This document shows, piece by piece, positions 22,106-33,380 of a stretch of 64,000 bases of DNA. The stretch's first letter is position 1; each line of letters opens with the position of its first letter. A model generated the notes under the pieces. It searched no databases, was not told the origin of the DNA, and worked only from the letters and a program-made list of their open reading frames with translations. A program made the translations under genes and the position numbers. Where the stretch lies: NCBI GenBank assembly GCA_950022655.1, contig OX465580.1:45320028-45384027 (forward strand). The letters run 5' to 3'. This stretch comes from Alentia gelatinosa (Eukaryota > Annelida > Polychaeta > Phyllodocida > Polynoidae).

Positions 22106-23144
22106 GTTATCTTTGCAGACAGTAGCAGCATTTTCCGGTGTTATATCAAGTGGTAGTTCTCTAAAATCCTCTTTTATATGTTTTGGCATTGATAAGTACG
22201 CTGTTCCCTTTGAGTTTCGCGTCGCGCACACCGCATCTTTTCGCTGCCTCCGCGATTAATTGCAGCTCTCTGCATTCTAGCAGTTCGTCATCAGTGAGAT
22301 CGCTAGTGATGATGACTTTGTCATACTTTGTGCCAGTGAGATTATTTCTCAGACCGAATACCTCAGATTTTTGTTGTTTAGTCAGAAGTTTCATCTTAAT
22401 CGGCCTATTCCAAGTGCTTTTCCCATTGTTTTCTTTCTGCTTTCCAATCCAAAAGGCCCCTTGTGTCAACGAGAATGCGAAACTTACTCCCAACGTAGTA
22501 AAAAAATCTTGCATCGATTTGTGGATTTTCTCGTCTTTTTCTTCGCTGATACCTTTTAAGATGATATTAAGATTCCTGGCTTGTTTTTGTTTGTTATCAT
22601 CCCTCTCTTGTAGTACGACAATGGTATTTTCTGTTTCTTCTAGCCTATCTGTCAGTTTGTCAATGCTGGCTTTGACAGCCGATGTCTCGCCTACTTGTTC
22701 TTTGAGCGATGAGGCTAACTTGTCTACTTTGTCATTCTGTTCTTGTGTATCCGAGATAATTTTTTCTACTTTCTCAGAAATTGATTCTACTTTTTCAGCC
22801 AGACCTTCGTTTAGTGTCTTGATTTCAGTCACTTGAGTTTTAAGCCAAGTCATTGATGTAGTTAAATCTTTTAATAGCGCCGAGTCCGATTCCGACGTCG
22901 TCATGTTGCCGACTGTGGTTTGTTGAGCCTGGATACTGTGTGTATTATCACTCATGTCTTTGTTAGTCGAGGAAGATCTAGTTTTCCTATCAGTTGGTGC
23001 CATTAGTTCCGTGAAAACTGATAATATTCACTATCTCTGGTTATTCATGTTCGATGTTATCAGTTTTTTTGCCTTGATAGTTTCAATAGATCCGAGTAAT
23101 TTGTTGTGGTAACAGGGACCGCTGTGAGCACCTCACGTCCTATT

Positions 23145-24334
23145 TCGCGCCATCTCTCCTAATGTCGGCCAACAGACGGGGCCCGACTCTTATAACCTTG
23201 GCTTTGACCGTGGCGCATACCATGGATGTGTGGATGACGCAATGAGACAGATGTATCAATTTCCCTGCTAAGGACTGAATCTGGGCTTTTGTTGCGTACT
23301 TCTTAGCAGCTCACGCAACCCCCTCCTTTAGCGTCTCGCGTAGCTTTTCTTCCGGTATGCTGGGGAGCATTTTACGTGTATCAATCTTGAAACCGAGCCA
23401 TTCCATCTCATGGGAGATTTTTCCTTTGCAAAATCAAGGCCCAACTCGTCAAGGCCCAACCAAAGCACAGCATCTCGTAGAAGCCCGCGTAGGCGGCGGC
23501 CTCAGAGCTTGCCATGCCAGCAAAATCCTCTAGGTACGCCAGTACCTTGTGACCGCGTAGTTGCAGAATATAGACAACGGCTGCCATTGTCCTATGGCAG
23601 GCTACCGACGATGCACAGCAGCCAAAGGGGGGAGATCTTGACGTAGACCCCATCGTTGGTATTGAAGCTGAGGAACGGCATGTCTGCCGGGTCTATACGG
23701 AGCTGCCTGTACGCAAGGCTGAGGTCCGCTTTCCAGATGTAAGCACGGCATCCAGACCGCCGGACCAGCTCCACCAGGTCGTTGATAGAGGGGAGGGTGT
23801 AGGTGCTACCCTGTCCAAGATATTTCCCGTCCGGGATACCATCATTCTCCTGGCGGAAACGACAAGTCAAGAATAACTCTGACCCCCCCCCCCCCCATTG
23901 CCCCCCTTTGGGCGAGTGAGGAGGGGGCAGGTCTGACACCATTCGATAAACGGGTGTTCCTGAAGTGGGCCGGTGAGGGCACCCAAAGCGACCTCCCGAT
24001 GTGAAGCTGTTTATCTTCGCTATAGCGAGGTTGGCTTTTTGGTGATTCTCACTAACGGGAGTAGGGGGGTGGCCGCAGCATATCCTATTACCCATACTCC
24101 AAAAGATTGCACAAGCGTGTATCATGATACCCTGATAAAAGATGCCTCCAGGCTGTTATTATGAGGCCAGACTTCACAGGTAGGCGCGCCCCTAAAAAGT
24201 TGGGCTTCCCTGAAGCTACGACGGCGACATATGCTTGGGAACAAGCAGGGCGTAATACAGAAAAAGGTACCCAAGAGCTGTCTGCGGTAGCGGTAGGAAC
24301 TACAACATCGCCCATGTCGCCATCTCTTTTTCAT
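23145..24334 (-). pseudogene. DIRS-type reverse transcriptase, broken
   Basis: Minus-strand pieces in three frames give GARLPVKSGLIITAWRHLL, LSGYHDTRLCNLLEYG, PLLTRPKGGQW, FRQENDGIPDGKYLGQ and YTLPSINDLVELVRR. They continue with AYIWKADLSLAYRQLRIDP (motif A), DMPFLSFNTNDGVYV, FGCCASSVACHRTMAAVV, VLAYLEDFAG (motif C, YLDD changed to YLED) and EMEWLGFKIDTRKMLPSIP. The last part, ATKAQIQSLAGKLIHLSHCV and RVGPRLLADIRRDGA, is the connection into RNase H and stops where the full-length LINE begins. Frame breaks occur near 24060, 23900, 23600 and 23450. A 16-C run at 23883-23898 lies in one damaged spot. The motif C change and frameshifts make it non-functional. Confidence 0.8.
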
Positions 24335-24335
24335 T

Positions 24336-25320
24336 TTTTTTAATTAAGGTCGGTTCACTTACAAAAGTCGCGGTCTGCCACCACCCTAAGTACACGGATT
24401 ATTGTCGTTACATTCAGTTGTTTTATACATCTAGCTTGTTATCCCATGTTTGTTTTTACTATAATATAACTAACTTAATGGAAGATTTATGAAACAGAAT
24501 GTACCGAATCTGTGCACAATTACAACATAGTGATAATTTGATTATATAAATTTACACATCGAGATAAATATATTATTTACACACATAAACGAATGAAGTC
24601 AGTCAAACAATTAACAAGGAAATTGAGAGCGGGCATAAAGGGCGGTGCAGCTCAAGGAAGACACATTCTCTTTTATACTGGGTGCTTCTAAATTAGGTAT
24701 ATATGCGGGATTTGTAGTGATGATGATTTAAATGTTCAGTTCTTTTATGCTTTTTTTAAAGGAGGCTTTTGTCTTGCTCATCTTAACCGGTTCTGGGATA
24801 GTGTCCCATAGGGAATGTGCCCTGTAGAAGGGTGGCTTTTTCAGGAATTCTGTTTTGGGGCGGGGGAGTATGAAAAGTGCTTTCCCAGTATTCCTGGTTG
24901 CCATGCCTCTATCCCTTTCAGCTACCTTATCTGCGTCCAAGTCTAAAACACCGCAGTTAAGTGCAATCCTTCTAGTATATGTTAGCATAAGCTCCTTTCT
25001 CCTTCTTTCAAGTTGGAGAATGCCACTAAGTGAGTGAAGCTCTTCGACAGTGTCCACCATTGGTCCCACACCAAGGCATAACCTAAGTCCCCTGTTTTGC
25101 TGTCTCTGCAGTTTGTCAAGCCATTTTTTACCTGTGCACGGGTGCATGAAGCTGGCATAATCTACAGTTGGCGTGATTGTTTGCTTGTAGATCTTACATG
25201 CCACATGCTTATCTTGCCTAGCAAGTACAACTTTCTATTTAGTTTCTTCATCACAATTTCAGGTTTTTTTCAAAATTTAGGTGTTTATCTATTACAACTC
25301 CAAGGTATGTGTAGTTGTAA
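24336..25320 (-). mobile_element. 5'-truncated LINE inserted in the DIRS-like element
   Basis: On the minus strand the sequence enters abruptly at TYLGVVIDKHLNFEKNLK, the end of a LINE RT palm/thumb. After a frame change it continues as KKLNRKLYLLGKI and then a 158-aa frame (25204-24728) with TVDYASFMHPC, LDKLQRQQNRGLRLCLG, FYRAHSLWDTIPEPVK and SFKKSIKELNI, the standard C-terminal region. About 390 nt of 3' untranslated sequence follow, ending in an A-rich tail (minus strand TTAATTAAAAAAAATG) near 24340. Severe 5' truncation is usual for LINE insertions. It separates the gag-like and RT parts of the host element. Wording differs from the other two LINEs, so this is a third lineage. Confidence 0.85.
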
Positions 25321-25325
25321 AAGCG

Positions 25326-26749
25326 AGGAGTTGGCGAAGCTGCGCTTAGCAACCGCGCTGGTGACAGGAGCTTCATCGATACCATATAAACAGTCACAGT
25401 TTAAAGAGTCGCAATGGTGATCAACAATGGTACAAGTATTATCAACAACAACATCCGAGGTATAAACAACATCAGAAACATTGACAAAGGGTTTCGAGTT
25501 CGAACTTGTGAGATCCAGTCTCTCAAGCGCGGCAACTGCCGGAGACGGCTGAGAGGTATCATTGTTGAGAATGGGGGTGGGGGAATGTGAAGAGGGCAAG
25601 GGGGGAAGCCGCCTCGCCTACTGTCTAAAGGGCTGTTGAGTGGCCTGCTGGTCTGCTGGCCTGACTTGTGAAGGCTGGGGAGCCGATGCCTCATGACGAC
25701 TCCTGATTCTGCACTCCCCATCCGAGTGGGGGTGTGCAAGACCCAGCACATTGTAACAATAGACACATGAGTGTGTGACCGTTGCTTGTTGGGGGGGAGA
25801 TGGCATCCCGATGCTCTGTTGTACCTTGGGCATGGAGGGAATTGAGTCGCGAGCCTGGGTTTACTTTCCCGTTTCTTGTGTTGATCCGAGTCATGGTGGG
25901 GGGTGAGTCTCGATGCCTCCACATGACTCATGGCCGTGTGTAGGTGCTGGATGGCTCCCTTTTTGGCCCACCCCGCTGGATTCTCCCCTCAGAAATATGC
26001 GAAAATGTCTCTTCAGACCAGTGTCTGACTTGTTCCCAGGGATAGTCTACAGCATCCTCCAATACTTCCCTAAAATGGAGCACAAGCTTGGGACGAATTG
26101 GAGCCCCTGCCGGCTGGTCATCCACCATGCGAAGGAGTCCCCACAGATATTCTTGTATAGGCAAAGACCCAAGAGAGGCCTTTTCTTTCTTCGGGCCCCT
26201 TAAAACATAGTGGTGAGGCTGGTTCTTACCTGAATTAGCAAGTATGTGAGTCAATGAATTTAATATTGAGTTGACTTGAGACGAGATGCGATTATCCCTA
26301 TAGGCCGCCGAGTTGTAGGCGCCGTAGGCTGCAGCGTAAGGCCCTGAGGCGCAGAGGTCTGCGGCGAGGCTTGATATAGGCGTTGTAGGAGTGCAGTGAG
26401 CTGCAGGCCTCGTAGGCGTAAGAAAACCCTGAAGCGATGGCGATCCCCCGTGAAAGCTCTCGTCCTGTTGTGATTCGTTCTCCTGAACGAGTTTTTTCTT
26501 TGATCTAGGAACCGCCGAGTGAGTCCTTGGGGCGTCAGGAGCAGATTTGTTAGCTTGTGCAGCCTGGACAACAGCCGCCAGCACCATTTTTATCTCCTTG
26601 ATGTCCGCCCAAAATTCACCAATCTTTTTCTCAACCCTCTTCTCCAGCGAAGCCTTTGCCGGAGACGTGGGGGCGGCCTTCATTGTCCTGGTGAGCTTTG
26701 CTTGATGTGGTGCCATACCGGGGCACGCCTTTATAATCAAGAGAACCAA
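25326..26749 (-). pseudogene. gag-like ORF of the DIRS-like element
   Basis: A first frame (26749-25928, 273 aa; the more natural start MAPHQAKL lies 11 codons in) has a Ser/Thr/Pro-rich N-terminus with a short helix (EKRVEKKIGEFWADIKEIK). It then has a conserved-looking block IRPKLVLHFREVLEDAVDYPWEQVRHWSEETFSHI..GRI, as in DIRS gag proteins. Near 25930 the frame breaks. Other frames carry CPRYNRASGC and THSCVYCYNVLG with HPHSDGEC, consistent with a damaged Cys/His zinc finger. The tail to about 25330 is Ser/Val rich and stops where a LINE 3' fragment is inserted. Expected role: particle and nucleic-acid binding. Confidence 0.65.
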
Positions 26750-28050
26750 AATAAAACGACAATTCTCCCGAAGATATTAAAAGATCAAAGAACCTTTCAA
26801 GTCCTGCAGCGCATTATAGACGTTGATTCCCGGTCGCGCCGAGAGGTGGCACCACGTACGTTACCCAGTTTTGCCGCCGCGCCCTCGAGTATACTGGTAT
26901 ACTCGTCCTATGACAGACTGTATGTCACGCCCGACCAAATACAGTCGCTCAATGCTAAGGCTATGACATTTTTATTAGTGATAGGATAATACATTAACCT
27001 GATCTTTTCATGTTATTTACTCTGATGACACATACCTCCAGCGCATATCATGAAACAAGAAATAAAGTTTGCCAATCATGTTTAATTTCACTTTTGATGT
27101 CAACTCTCAGAAACAGGACACTTGTTGGCTGTGTCTGAATCTTTTTACTTCAGTTGATCTGGACAGCTTGCCTACAATCTCTAGTTTCACTGTATTCCCT
27201 TTAGGCTGTCTGTAAATATTGGCTTTTCTTTCTCAGTCCTCCGGTATTGTTCACCAACGACAGGGACACTCGCCCCTTCTCATCCAGTTGCCTTCGGTCC
27301 ACACGAACATTTATCCATTCATTCCGCACTCTCCAGGAAACGCGTAAGAGCAGTTAAACAGCATGGAAAATGATAAGAACGAGGTCTCTGAAGAAAACAT
27401 GTGAGCTCTCAGAAACAATGCTTGATGAACAAAAACTGTGCCGATCAAGCACATTCATGGTATTGTGTAAACACAAAAGACACGCTAAATAATGAACATG
27501 TTCATAAAGATTCCGCGTCCTTATGGTTTCAACGACGATCCTTGCTTTGAAAGAAACAAATCTCGAAAGGTATTCAAGGCAGGAAATAATTGCAGAGGTC
27601 TGATTGAAAGCAAGTCCTGCTCCCACCTAGAAACGAAACCATGCTGCTTGATATTTAAACTAATATATTACTCGATGCAAGCTTCCTATGAAAACAACTT
27701 TTGCCTCCAGAGAGAGCGAAGCATAGGCAGTATATAATGTAACTGGCTGTCTAACCATAACATTATAAATGCAGGGGTCGGGATGAAAATGATATAAACA
27801 TTGACCTTACACAAACCAAATTCCGACACAATAGCACAGCGGATATATATAAGTCACCAACTATATACACAATTATAGGGCTGCTGATCATAGGTAGTCC
27901 AAATGTCTATTCACATGCGTAATTTAAACTTGACATAAAAGTGAGGCGATAGAGTAGAATTCTTTTCTAAAGTTAAAACTCATCTCAGTGTGTGTTCTCT
28001 ATGTAAACAAAGGTAACAATAAGTCTGCATTAATGGGCGTATTAAGCTTG
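26750..28050. other. No gene recognised
   Basis: Sequence upstream of the DIRS-like gag, likely containing its 5' flank near 26750-26950. I saw no terminal repeat. The rest is unremarkable AT-rich DNA. Confidence 0.4.
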
Positions 28051-28262
28051 GGATTCACCTCGCAAGAACCGGTCTCCGGAACGGTCTCCGGAATCGCCAA
28101 CAAAAATGGCGCATATCTTTGTGAGATTGTATTACATAGCATTATCTGCCACTTATAGTTTAGGCTCGAAGAAGCAATAATCAGTTGATGCATAAAATAA
28201 TAGTTTAGAAAGACACCATCTGGAAATCGCTGCGGTTCTCGTTGGGTTTGTCCCCGGCTCAT
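28050..28262. mobile_element. MITE, diverged member of the GACACACCAAGCGAG family
   Basis: The left part has CGCAAGAACCGGTCTCCGGAA and GGAATCGCCAACAAAAATGG. The right part inverts to CCGGGGACAAACCCAACGAGAACCGCAGCGATTTCC. It matches the two better copies at 30.3 and 30.7 kb but is more decayed. Confidence 0.6.
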
Positions 28263-30304
28263 AATGTAAAATGCCTAAAATGATGTGATGCCTCAAAATC
28301 TACCTGCAGTTTGAAGGGGTTTTCGAATGATCAAAAAGATTTAGTTGCATGTATGTCATTTGTATGCGGTGCCGGCGTTTTTCTTCGATACGTAGACACA
28401 CCGGTGTGTCTGTACCATAAGGTCCATCCCTGCCTCTCACTACAAGATATTCAAAACAAGGTCCTCTCTCATACGTAAATATCATATCACTCCGGCTCCG
28501 TCTACACAAATGACCTAATATGAAAACTTATGTAAATTGTATGTCATAATACAGCTCCAAATAATGGTGTAGCAAAACAAGGTTATAAACATCTATATTC
28601 TGGCGAGACGAAATATGAAACCATCATCTCGGAACTGCTTAGACCTGGTGATACAAAAATAATCCACTAGGGGACGTTGCTGAGCTGCCTCTGGAGCTGC
28701 TCAGTGGAACGGATAACGGCAGACAAGAGATTCTCTTGAGTCTATGCAGGTTTAACCCTCTGAACGGCAATATCAATTTGACAAGCTGGAGTCACACCTC
28801 AATGCTTACCGTCGATCTGTCAAGATACATGTCAGGTGGCGGAGTATTTATGTACAAGGAACTCTAAAGTCTCCTTTCAATGTCAATAGTCGGACTTCAG
28901 TTACGACTAAGCCCAGAGTGCTGTAGCTCATGCTGAAGTGTCTGCATGGTGAAAGAGTCTTTGGGGCGTTTTCTCGTATCGCTACGAGCATTCCCCGGTA
29001 TGATCATTAACTGTGACAAAAAACCATGTGGTGTATTGTAAGGCACCAGAGCTTAGTACAATATTTGTGCCATTCTGTCACTGAGCCCCATAATACTATA
29101 TCAGTCTGAGCACATGCGAATAATACATTGGGGATTGAGATAGGAGAGCGGTGAGCGGGGGAACTCTGAGTAAGAAGACGGAAGTAAAGAGGATTGCAAA
29201 GAGAGATAACTGGATCAATGTGGGTGGGGATAAACCCAGCTGGGGGTGGCAGAGGAGGGCAGTGGAGAGATGAATAGGAGAAGGAAGAGCAGGTATTGAG
29301 GGGGCAGAACAGTGAGAGGTTGTGGGATAGAGGACAGCAGCAAGAAAAGGATTGGGAGGAGGAAGACGATCGGGAGTTATACAAGCGGCACGACTGGTGT
29401 ATAAAAATCAGAGCTTTTTAAGTACAATACTAGTATGATGATACCTGGCATTCAGAGAATTTCAAAGAATTCCCGTTATTGCCAAACTAATACTTTCCAG
29501 TATTGGTGATATTATTAATATTATTGATGAAGTATCGTAGTTACCGATAATAAAGCGCTAGTGTTCTTTTATGCGAAATGTAGTAAACTCACTTCTATTA
29601 ATTATATCATGATATCTCACGCTCCACGTTGATTAATTACAAATTATATAACATAGAGTAAAATTGTTTCTGGTATTGTTTGTTGTCAGCTTACAATGGG
29701 AAGGAAGTTGAACAAAATATAAAGCAAGAGTAAAACAGCCAGATCAGACAGGATAAAACACCGAGGTGAAGGTAAAATGGCAAGGTCATAAGGTTTGGAG
29801 GAAAACAGAACTGAGGTATTAAGAGATTTGAACTGTAATAAATATCTTTTCCTATTTTTCAATTTTCTCTGTGGAGAGGTCTGAAAGATCCGGAATGGTC
29901 AAGACCTGAGCCTCTTTTTCCGTTTCCGGACATTAGACTTTTTTATACTACACATTGAGAGGGATGAAGTTGACAGTTTATTGGTAGAAGGAAGACTATA
30001 TGATAAATCAGGACGACATTTTAGAAGACTAGATGATAAATCAGGAATGACTAAATGATTAATCACCGCGACATATAAAAGTGGGGTGAAATAAAGAGAG
30101 AACTGTAAAGGAGCGATCCCGACCGAGTTAGAAAAGTGATTAGATAAAGGGGGAGATCGAGGCAGGGTTAAAGCAGATAGGGCGTGAATATCCCACTGGG
30201 TAAAGAAAAGAGGTATGGCTGTACAGCAGACAGGTGGCAGGCTGACGCACTAGGAACGAGCACTCTATGCGGGCTGGAGGCGAGTCCTCTACCCGGCTTT
30301 TATG
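28263..30304. other. No gene recognised
   Basis: Open frames at 28300-28509 and 29007-29384 (minus) lack family features. The latter is a low-complexity Ser/Cys-rich translation of purine-rich DNA. I see no RNA gene. Confidence 0.4.
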
Positions 30305-30484
30305 TTGGAGACACACCAAGCGAATAACGGCAGTGACCTCTAAAACCGCCAACAGAAATTTACCAATAGGTTAGCGTCTCTGATGCAATAATCAGGTGAA
30401 ATATGAAACATTAGTTCACATACACATCATTTTGTGTTGGCGATTCCAGCATACACCGCGTTTCTCGCTTGCTGTGTCTCCAGC
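30305..30484. mobile_element. MITE of the GACACACCAAGCGAG family
   Basis: The left end GTTGGAGACACACCAAGCGA and right end (complement GCTGGAGACACAGCAAGCGA) form terminal inverted repeats that extend inward through a CGCCAACA block on both sides. It is about 180 bp with no coding. Superfamily not assigned, because the target duplication is not evident. Confidence 0.75.
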
Positions 30485-30705
30485 TTTACACTGAATTATT
30501 GTAGGCGGCGTTTCTTGAATTTAGCACCGCTGGACTTTCAGTAGTAAAAAGCTAGAAATCGTCTGGTATTTACTCCAGTGCGTGGCGACTGCAGATAGTG
30601 TGTTCTAATTAACATAACACAATTTGGCACCACCTAACGACTATTGGGGACGCTCTGAGGCCGGCGGCGATTTAAGAGATGGAACATCGTCTACATAGTG
30701 TAAAG

Positions 30706-30924
30706 CCGGGGACACACCAAGCGAGTCAAGGCAGCGATCTCCAATAATCGCCAACAAAAATTTGCTTGTATTTGCGATATTACTTTATAGTAATATCTCA
30801 CACCAATAATTTAGCATCTGTGACGCAATAATCAGGTGAAATATGAAATAATAGCTCACATATACGCCATTTTGTGTTGGCGATTCCGGAAATCGCCGCC
30901 TTACTCGCTTGGTGTGTCTCCAGC
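30706..30924. mobile_element. MITE of the GACACACCAAGCGAG family (best copy)
   Basis: About 52-bp inverted ends: left GCCGGGGACACACCAAGCGA, right complement GCTGGAGACACACCAAGCGA, then (A)AGGCxGCGAT and ATCGCCAACA on both sides. About 219 bp in total. It shares internal sequence (GCAATAATCAGGTGAAATAT) with the copy 400 bp away. Confidence 0.85.
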
Positions 30925-31860
30925 ATGAACGCCTGATGTGCTTCTTGTGTCGACGATTATTGCGGCCAAAATTGCATAATCAAGCAGCACCTGAGGATTA
31001 TTGTCAATCCGATCTCCAGTCCTCATGCATTCAGTCGTCTAGTGTAAACGCCGGGTAGCCTGAATCAGGTAGAGATGACCCACCGCGAAAGTGTAGATCG
31101 TGCAAGGAGACAGTCTGCTAGCTTGTTGAGGAGAAAACTGTCTTGGCGCTATCGAGGAGATAGTTTACTAGAGGTAATGTTGGTATTGTCTGTAGACCCA
31201 GCGATGGTCTAGTTCGCGTCGACACTGATCTAACCATGGGAGTTATATCGAGCTCGTTTCAGAGCAGTGTCAGCTTTCTGACGGGTACCTCAGCAATACA
31301 AGTGCGGCCGGCGGCGCCTTACAACCACCTCTGTCTAGTGTCCGTCAGATGGGGGCATCAATCTCGGCACGGTGCAGCCATGCCTTCAGACTCTGAAAGG
31401 ATCGCCTTGCCTTTCAGCTCCTGCCGGTGATGTAGAATGATGCTCTTAGTTACTTCCATCAGTGACGAAGCTGTCTTAACTTGGGTAGCTTCGGCCACGG
31501 TCGTCTATCTCTCTGGGGATGTCAGTAGGGCATAAAAGTAGAAGGAACCAGACCACCCAGGGCACTTGGGCAAAGGCTTCTGCATCAGAGGCGTCAGATA
31601 GAGTGTGAGACGTATCGCACCGTTTACATCATGAAACTACACACATACAACATACTCTAATTTTTTAGCATTTTTTAGCATGAGTTGGAGAGCTCGGTTC
31701 CAGCCATCTCCTGGTAAGTCCAACCATGCCAGAACAGAACCTCCACAGACTTTTTTACACCCTATAGACGGTCAAGCCTGTAGAGAACTTCCACGGGCCA
31801 GAGGTTTTCGCAATGGGGTTCTATGACGGGACAACCATCGAGAGAACCTTTTGCTACAGG
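30925..31860. other. No gene recognised
   Basis: Mixed-composition spacer between the MITE cluster and the second piggyBac copy. I saw nothing that could be supported. Confidence 0.4.
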
Positions 31861-33039
31861 AAAACTGCCAATCATTCAATTCTTTCAAATATCAGTCTAC
31901 CAGATGAGAACGAGCATGATATATATGTTCCCTACGTCGGTGGGTGGTTGATATGGAGTAATGACGGAAGAAAGTATGGACAAAAGTTGAAACATCGATC
32001 GTAGAAGAAATGTGCCAGTGATTTACACTGGCAAACCAAGACTGCGAAGCTGCTGTTTTGCAGATCTATAAGTTGCTGTTGTGCTAGCCATACAAAAGGT
32101 ATTGACCTATTAAGCATCACCAGGGAATATTCTACAAGTCTTCATAATTCTGCCAGTGTGTGCTTTATATATATGTATATAGAGAGAGACAGCGAATAAT
32201 GGAAAAAAATCGATATTTACCTACATGCAGAACCTATCGACATTCTACTCAGTGTTGCGACAATGGAGCCGATATTACGAAAGCAGAGTTGTTTACCCAT
32301 CACCTCACTCAGGCTTTGGTCGATTTACCACTACAGGACGTTATGACATTGCTATTGGATTATACTGAAAGAAACTACAAAACCTGCTGAATTCCCCCCC
32401 TATGATGTTAAAATGATTATATTTTGTGCTGGATCTGCACGAGCCAATCTTGCCACGGAGTTATACATGTGGCTTCGCCCCAGCATGGCTTGTACATGTG
32501 TTAAGTGTTAGGAAGATGCATGGAGACATATATGCGTAGAAACTCACCACTCTGAGATTTGTTCCTCTATAAATATTATTCAGCTTAAAAGGTCGGGTGA
32601 TAAGAAAATAAATAAATGAAAACGAACATCGAACTATTCACTACGTTGGTTGCTTGGGGATAGATAAATAGGAAATCCTTTTTCACAAAGGCTGAAGATT
32701 AAACATATAAACAGGGATTTATACAGGAATAGTCCCCATGCTATGGGTCTTGGACGAGTAAAAAATCTGAAATATTAATCAAAACATACAATGCACGAAA
32801 ACCACTATTTTACAAATATATACGCCATTGCGATAACGCACGTATCGGCTGTATCGTGGCTTGTTTAAATGTGTAAACACCTCTTAGACGCGTCTACGTT
32901 TCGGGTGTCTACGAGACAGTTTCCATATGTAGACGCGCGCGACTTGGCTGTCTTTCACGCCTGCCGTATTTAAGATAAAATATACTCTGCGCAAGATACA
33001 TATACGCCAGGCGTATATATGATACCAAATAAAAAAAAT

Positions 33040-33380
33040 TGCGACCCACGGCCCGCCCGGGCCTGTGGGTGTTGGTAGAGGATACACCAACACTGACCCG
33101 CCACCCGCGACTTCCCAACCCCACCCCCTACCGCCCCCCCCGACACCCCACCACCCTACAATCACTCTACCCACAGGAAGCCCTAGTACACAACCCCCGC
33201 CTCCCTGCAGTGGGTGTGGACGGATTAGCGGCCGCTTGGCGAGTGTGAGATGCCCCCCACCACCCCCCGTCACCCCCCGACTCCCCCACACCACCCCCAG
33301 CAAGCCTCAGTGAGAAGCCCCCCCCCCCCACCCACCCCCACCCCCCCACCCCCCCCCCCCCCACCCCCCACCCACATTTT
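33040..33380. repeat. C-rich (G-rich on minus strand) low-complexity tract
   Basis: Runs of CCCCACC and long C homopolymers, densest at 33315-33375. The minus strand has many closely spaced G runs and could form quadruplexes. Long Gly- or Pro-rich open frames across it are composition artefacts. Confidence 0.85.

Larger units (their letters stand above)
20973..23003 (-). pseudogene. LINE ORF1: coiled coil + RRM + NADAR + SGNH hydrolase, lightly broken
   Basis: The first frame (280 aa) has a Ser/Thr-rich start, a coiled coil (about 45-140) and an L1-ORF1-like RRM from about 143 (ARNLNIILKGISEE). After one frameshift near 22170 comes a NADAR domain (22105-21655) with SPLSNLY, LEHVYQQ, IW, EATKDPVFGCGVT and NFGNLMGKIL. 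A single TGA (21958-21956) breaks it, and the sequence stays in frame on both sides. A further frame (21635 onward) gives an SGNH fold: FIADSRG (nucleophile Ser), AGINDCS (GxND) and, after another frame change, TDGIHFN (DxxH). RRM/coiled coil bind element RNA in known LINEs, and esterase domains occur in some CR1 ORF1 proteins. NADAR acts on NAD/ADP-ribose-like compounds. Its role here is unknown. Confidence 0.75.
16438..23140 (-). mobile_element. Near full-length LINE with NADAR- and SGNH-bearing ORF1
   Basis: The minus strand carries two ORF regions: ORF1 (23003-20973: coiled coil, RRM, NADAR, SGNH) and ORF2 (19719-16844: endonuclease and RT), with a 1.25-kb spacer and about 400 nt of 3' UTR. 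The 3' border is clear, because the minus strand ends in AATAAA and then a 16-A run at 16453-16438, after which DIRS-like RNase H coding resumes. The 5' border lies near 23140, where DIRS-like RT coding stops. I could not find matching target-site duplications. About 6.7 kb with both ORF regions present argues against 5' truncation. A few frameshifts and one in-frame stop show modest decay. Confidence 0.85.
14890..26749 (-). mobile_element. DIRS-like tyrosine-recombinase retroelement, broken by nested insertions
   Basis: Removing three inserted blocks leaves a collinear minus-strand series: gag-like region (26749-25326), DIRS-type RT (24334-23145), RNase H (16437-15990) and tyrosine recombinase (15990-15570, resuming 15240-14897). 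This gene order and the RT wording (LPVKSGLIITAWRHLLSGYHD, LVELVRR, AYIWKADLSLAYRQLRIDP) are typical of DIRS/Ngaro-type elements and unlike LINEs or LTR elements. Inserted are a 5'-truncated LINE (about 25.3-24.3 kb), a full-length LINE (about 23.1-16.4 kb) and a palindromic block (15.27-15.60 kb). All coding parts have frameshifts. I did not find split direct repeats or other termini. Confidence 0.8.

Noticed and set aside
22183..22836. 217-aa plus-strand frame
   Set aside because: It is antisense to the coiled-coil/RRM part of the LINE ORF1. Its Ser/Phe-rich composition is what antisense of a coiled coil gives.
29007..29384. 125-aa minus-strand Ser/Cys-rich frame
   Set aside because: It has biased composition from purine-rich DNA, no domain and no splice or promoter context.
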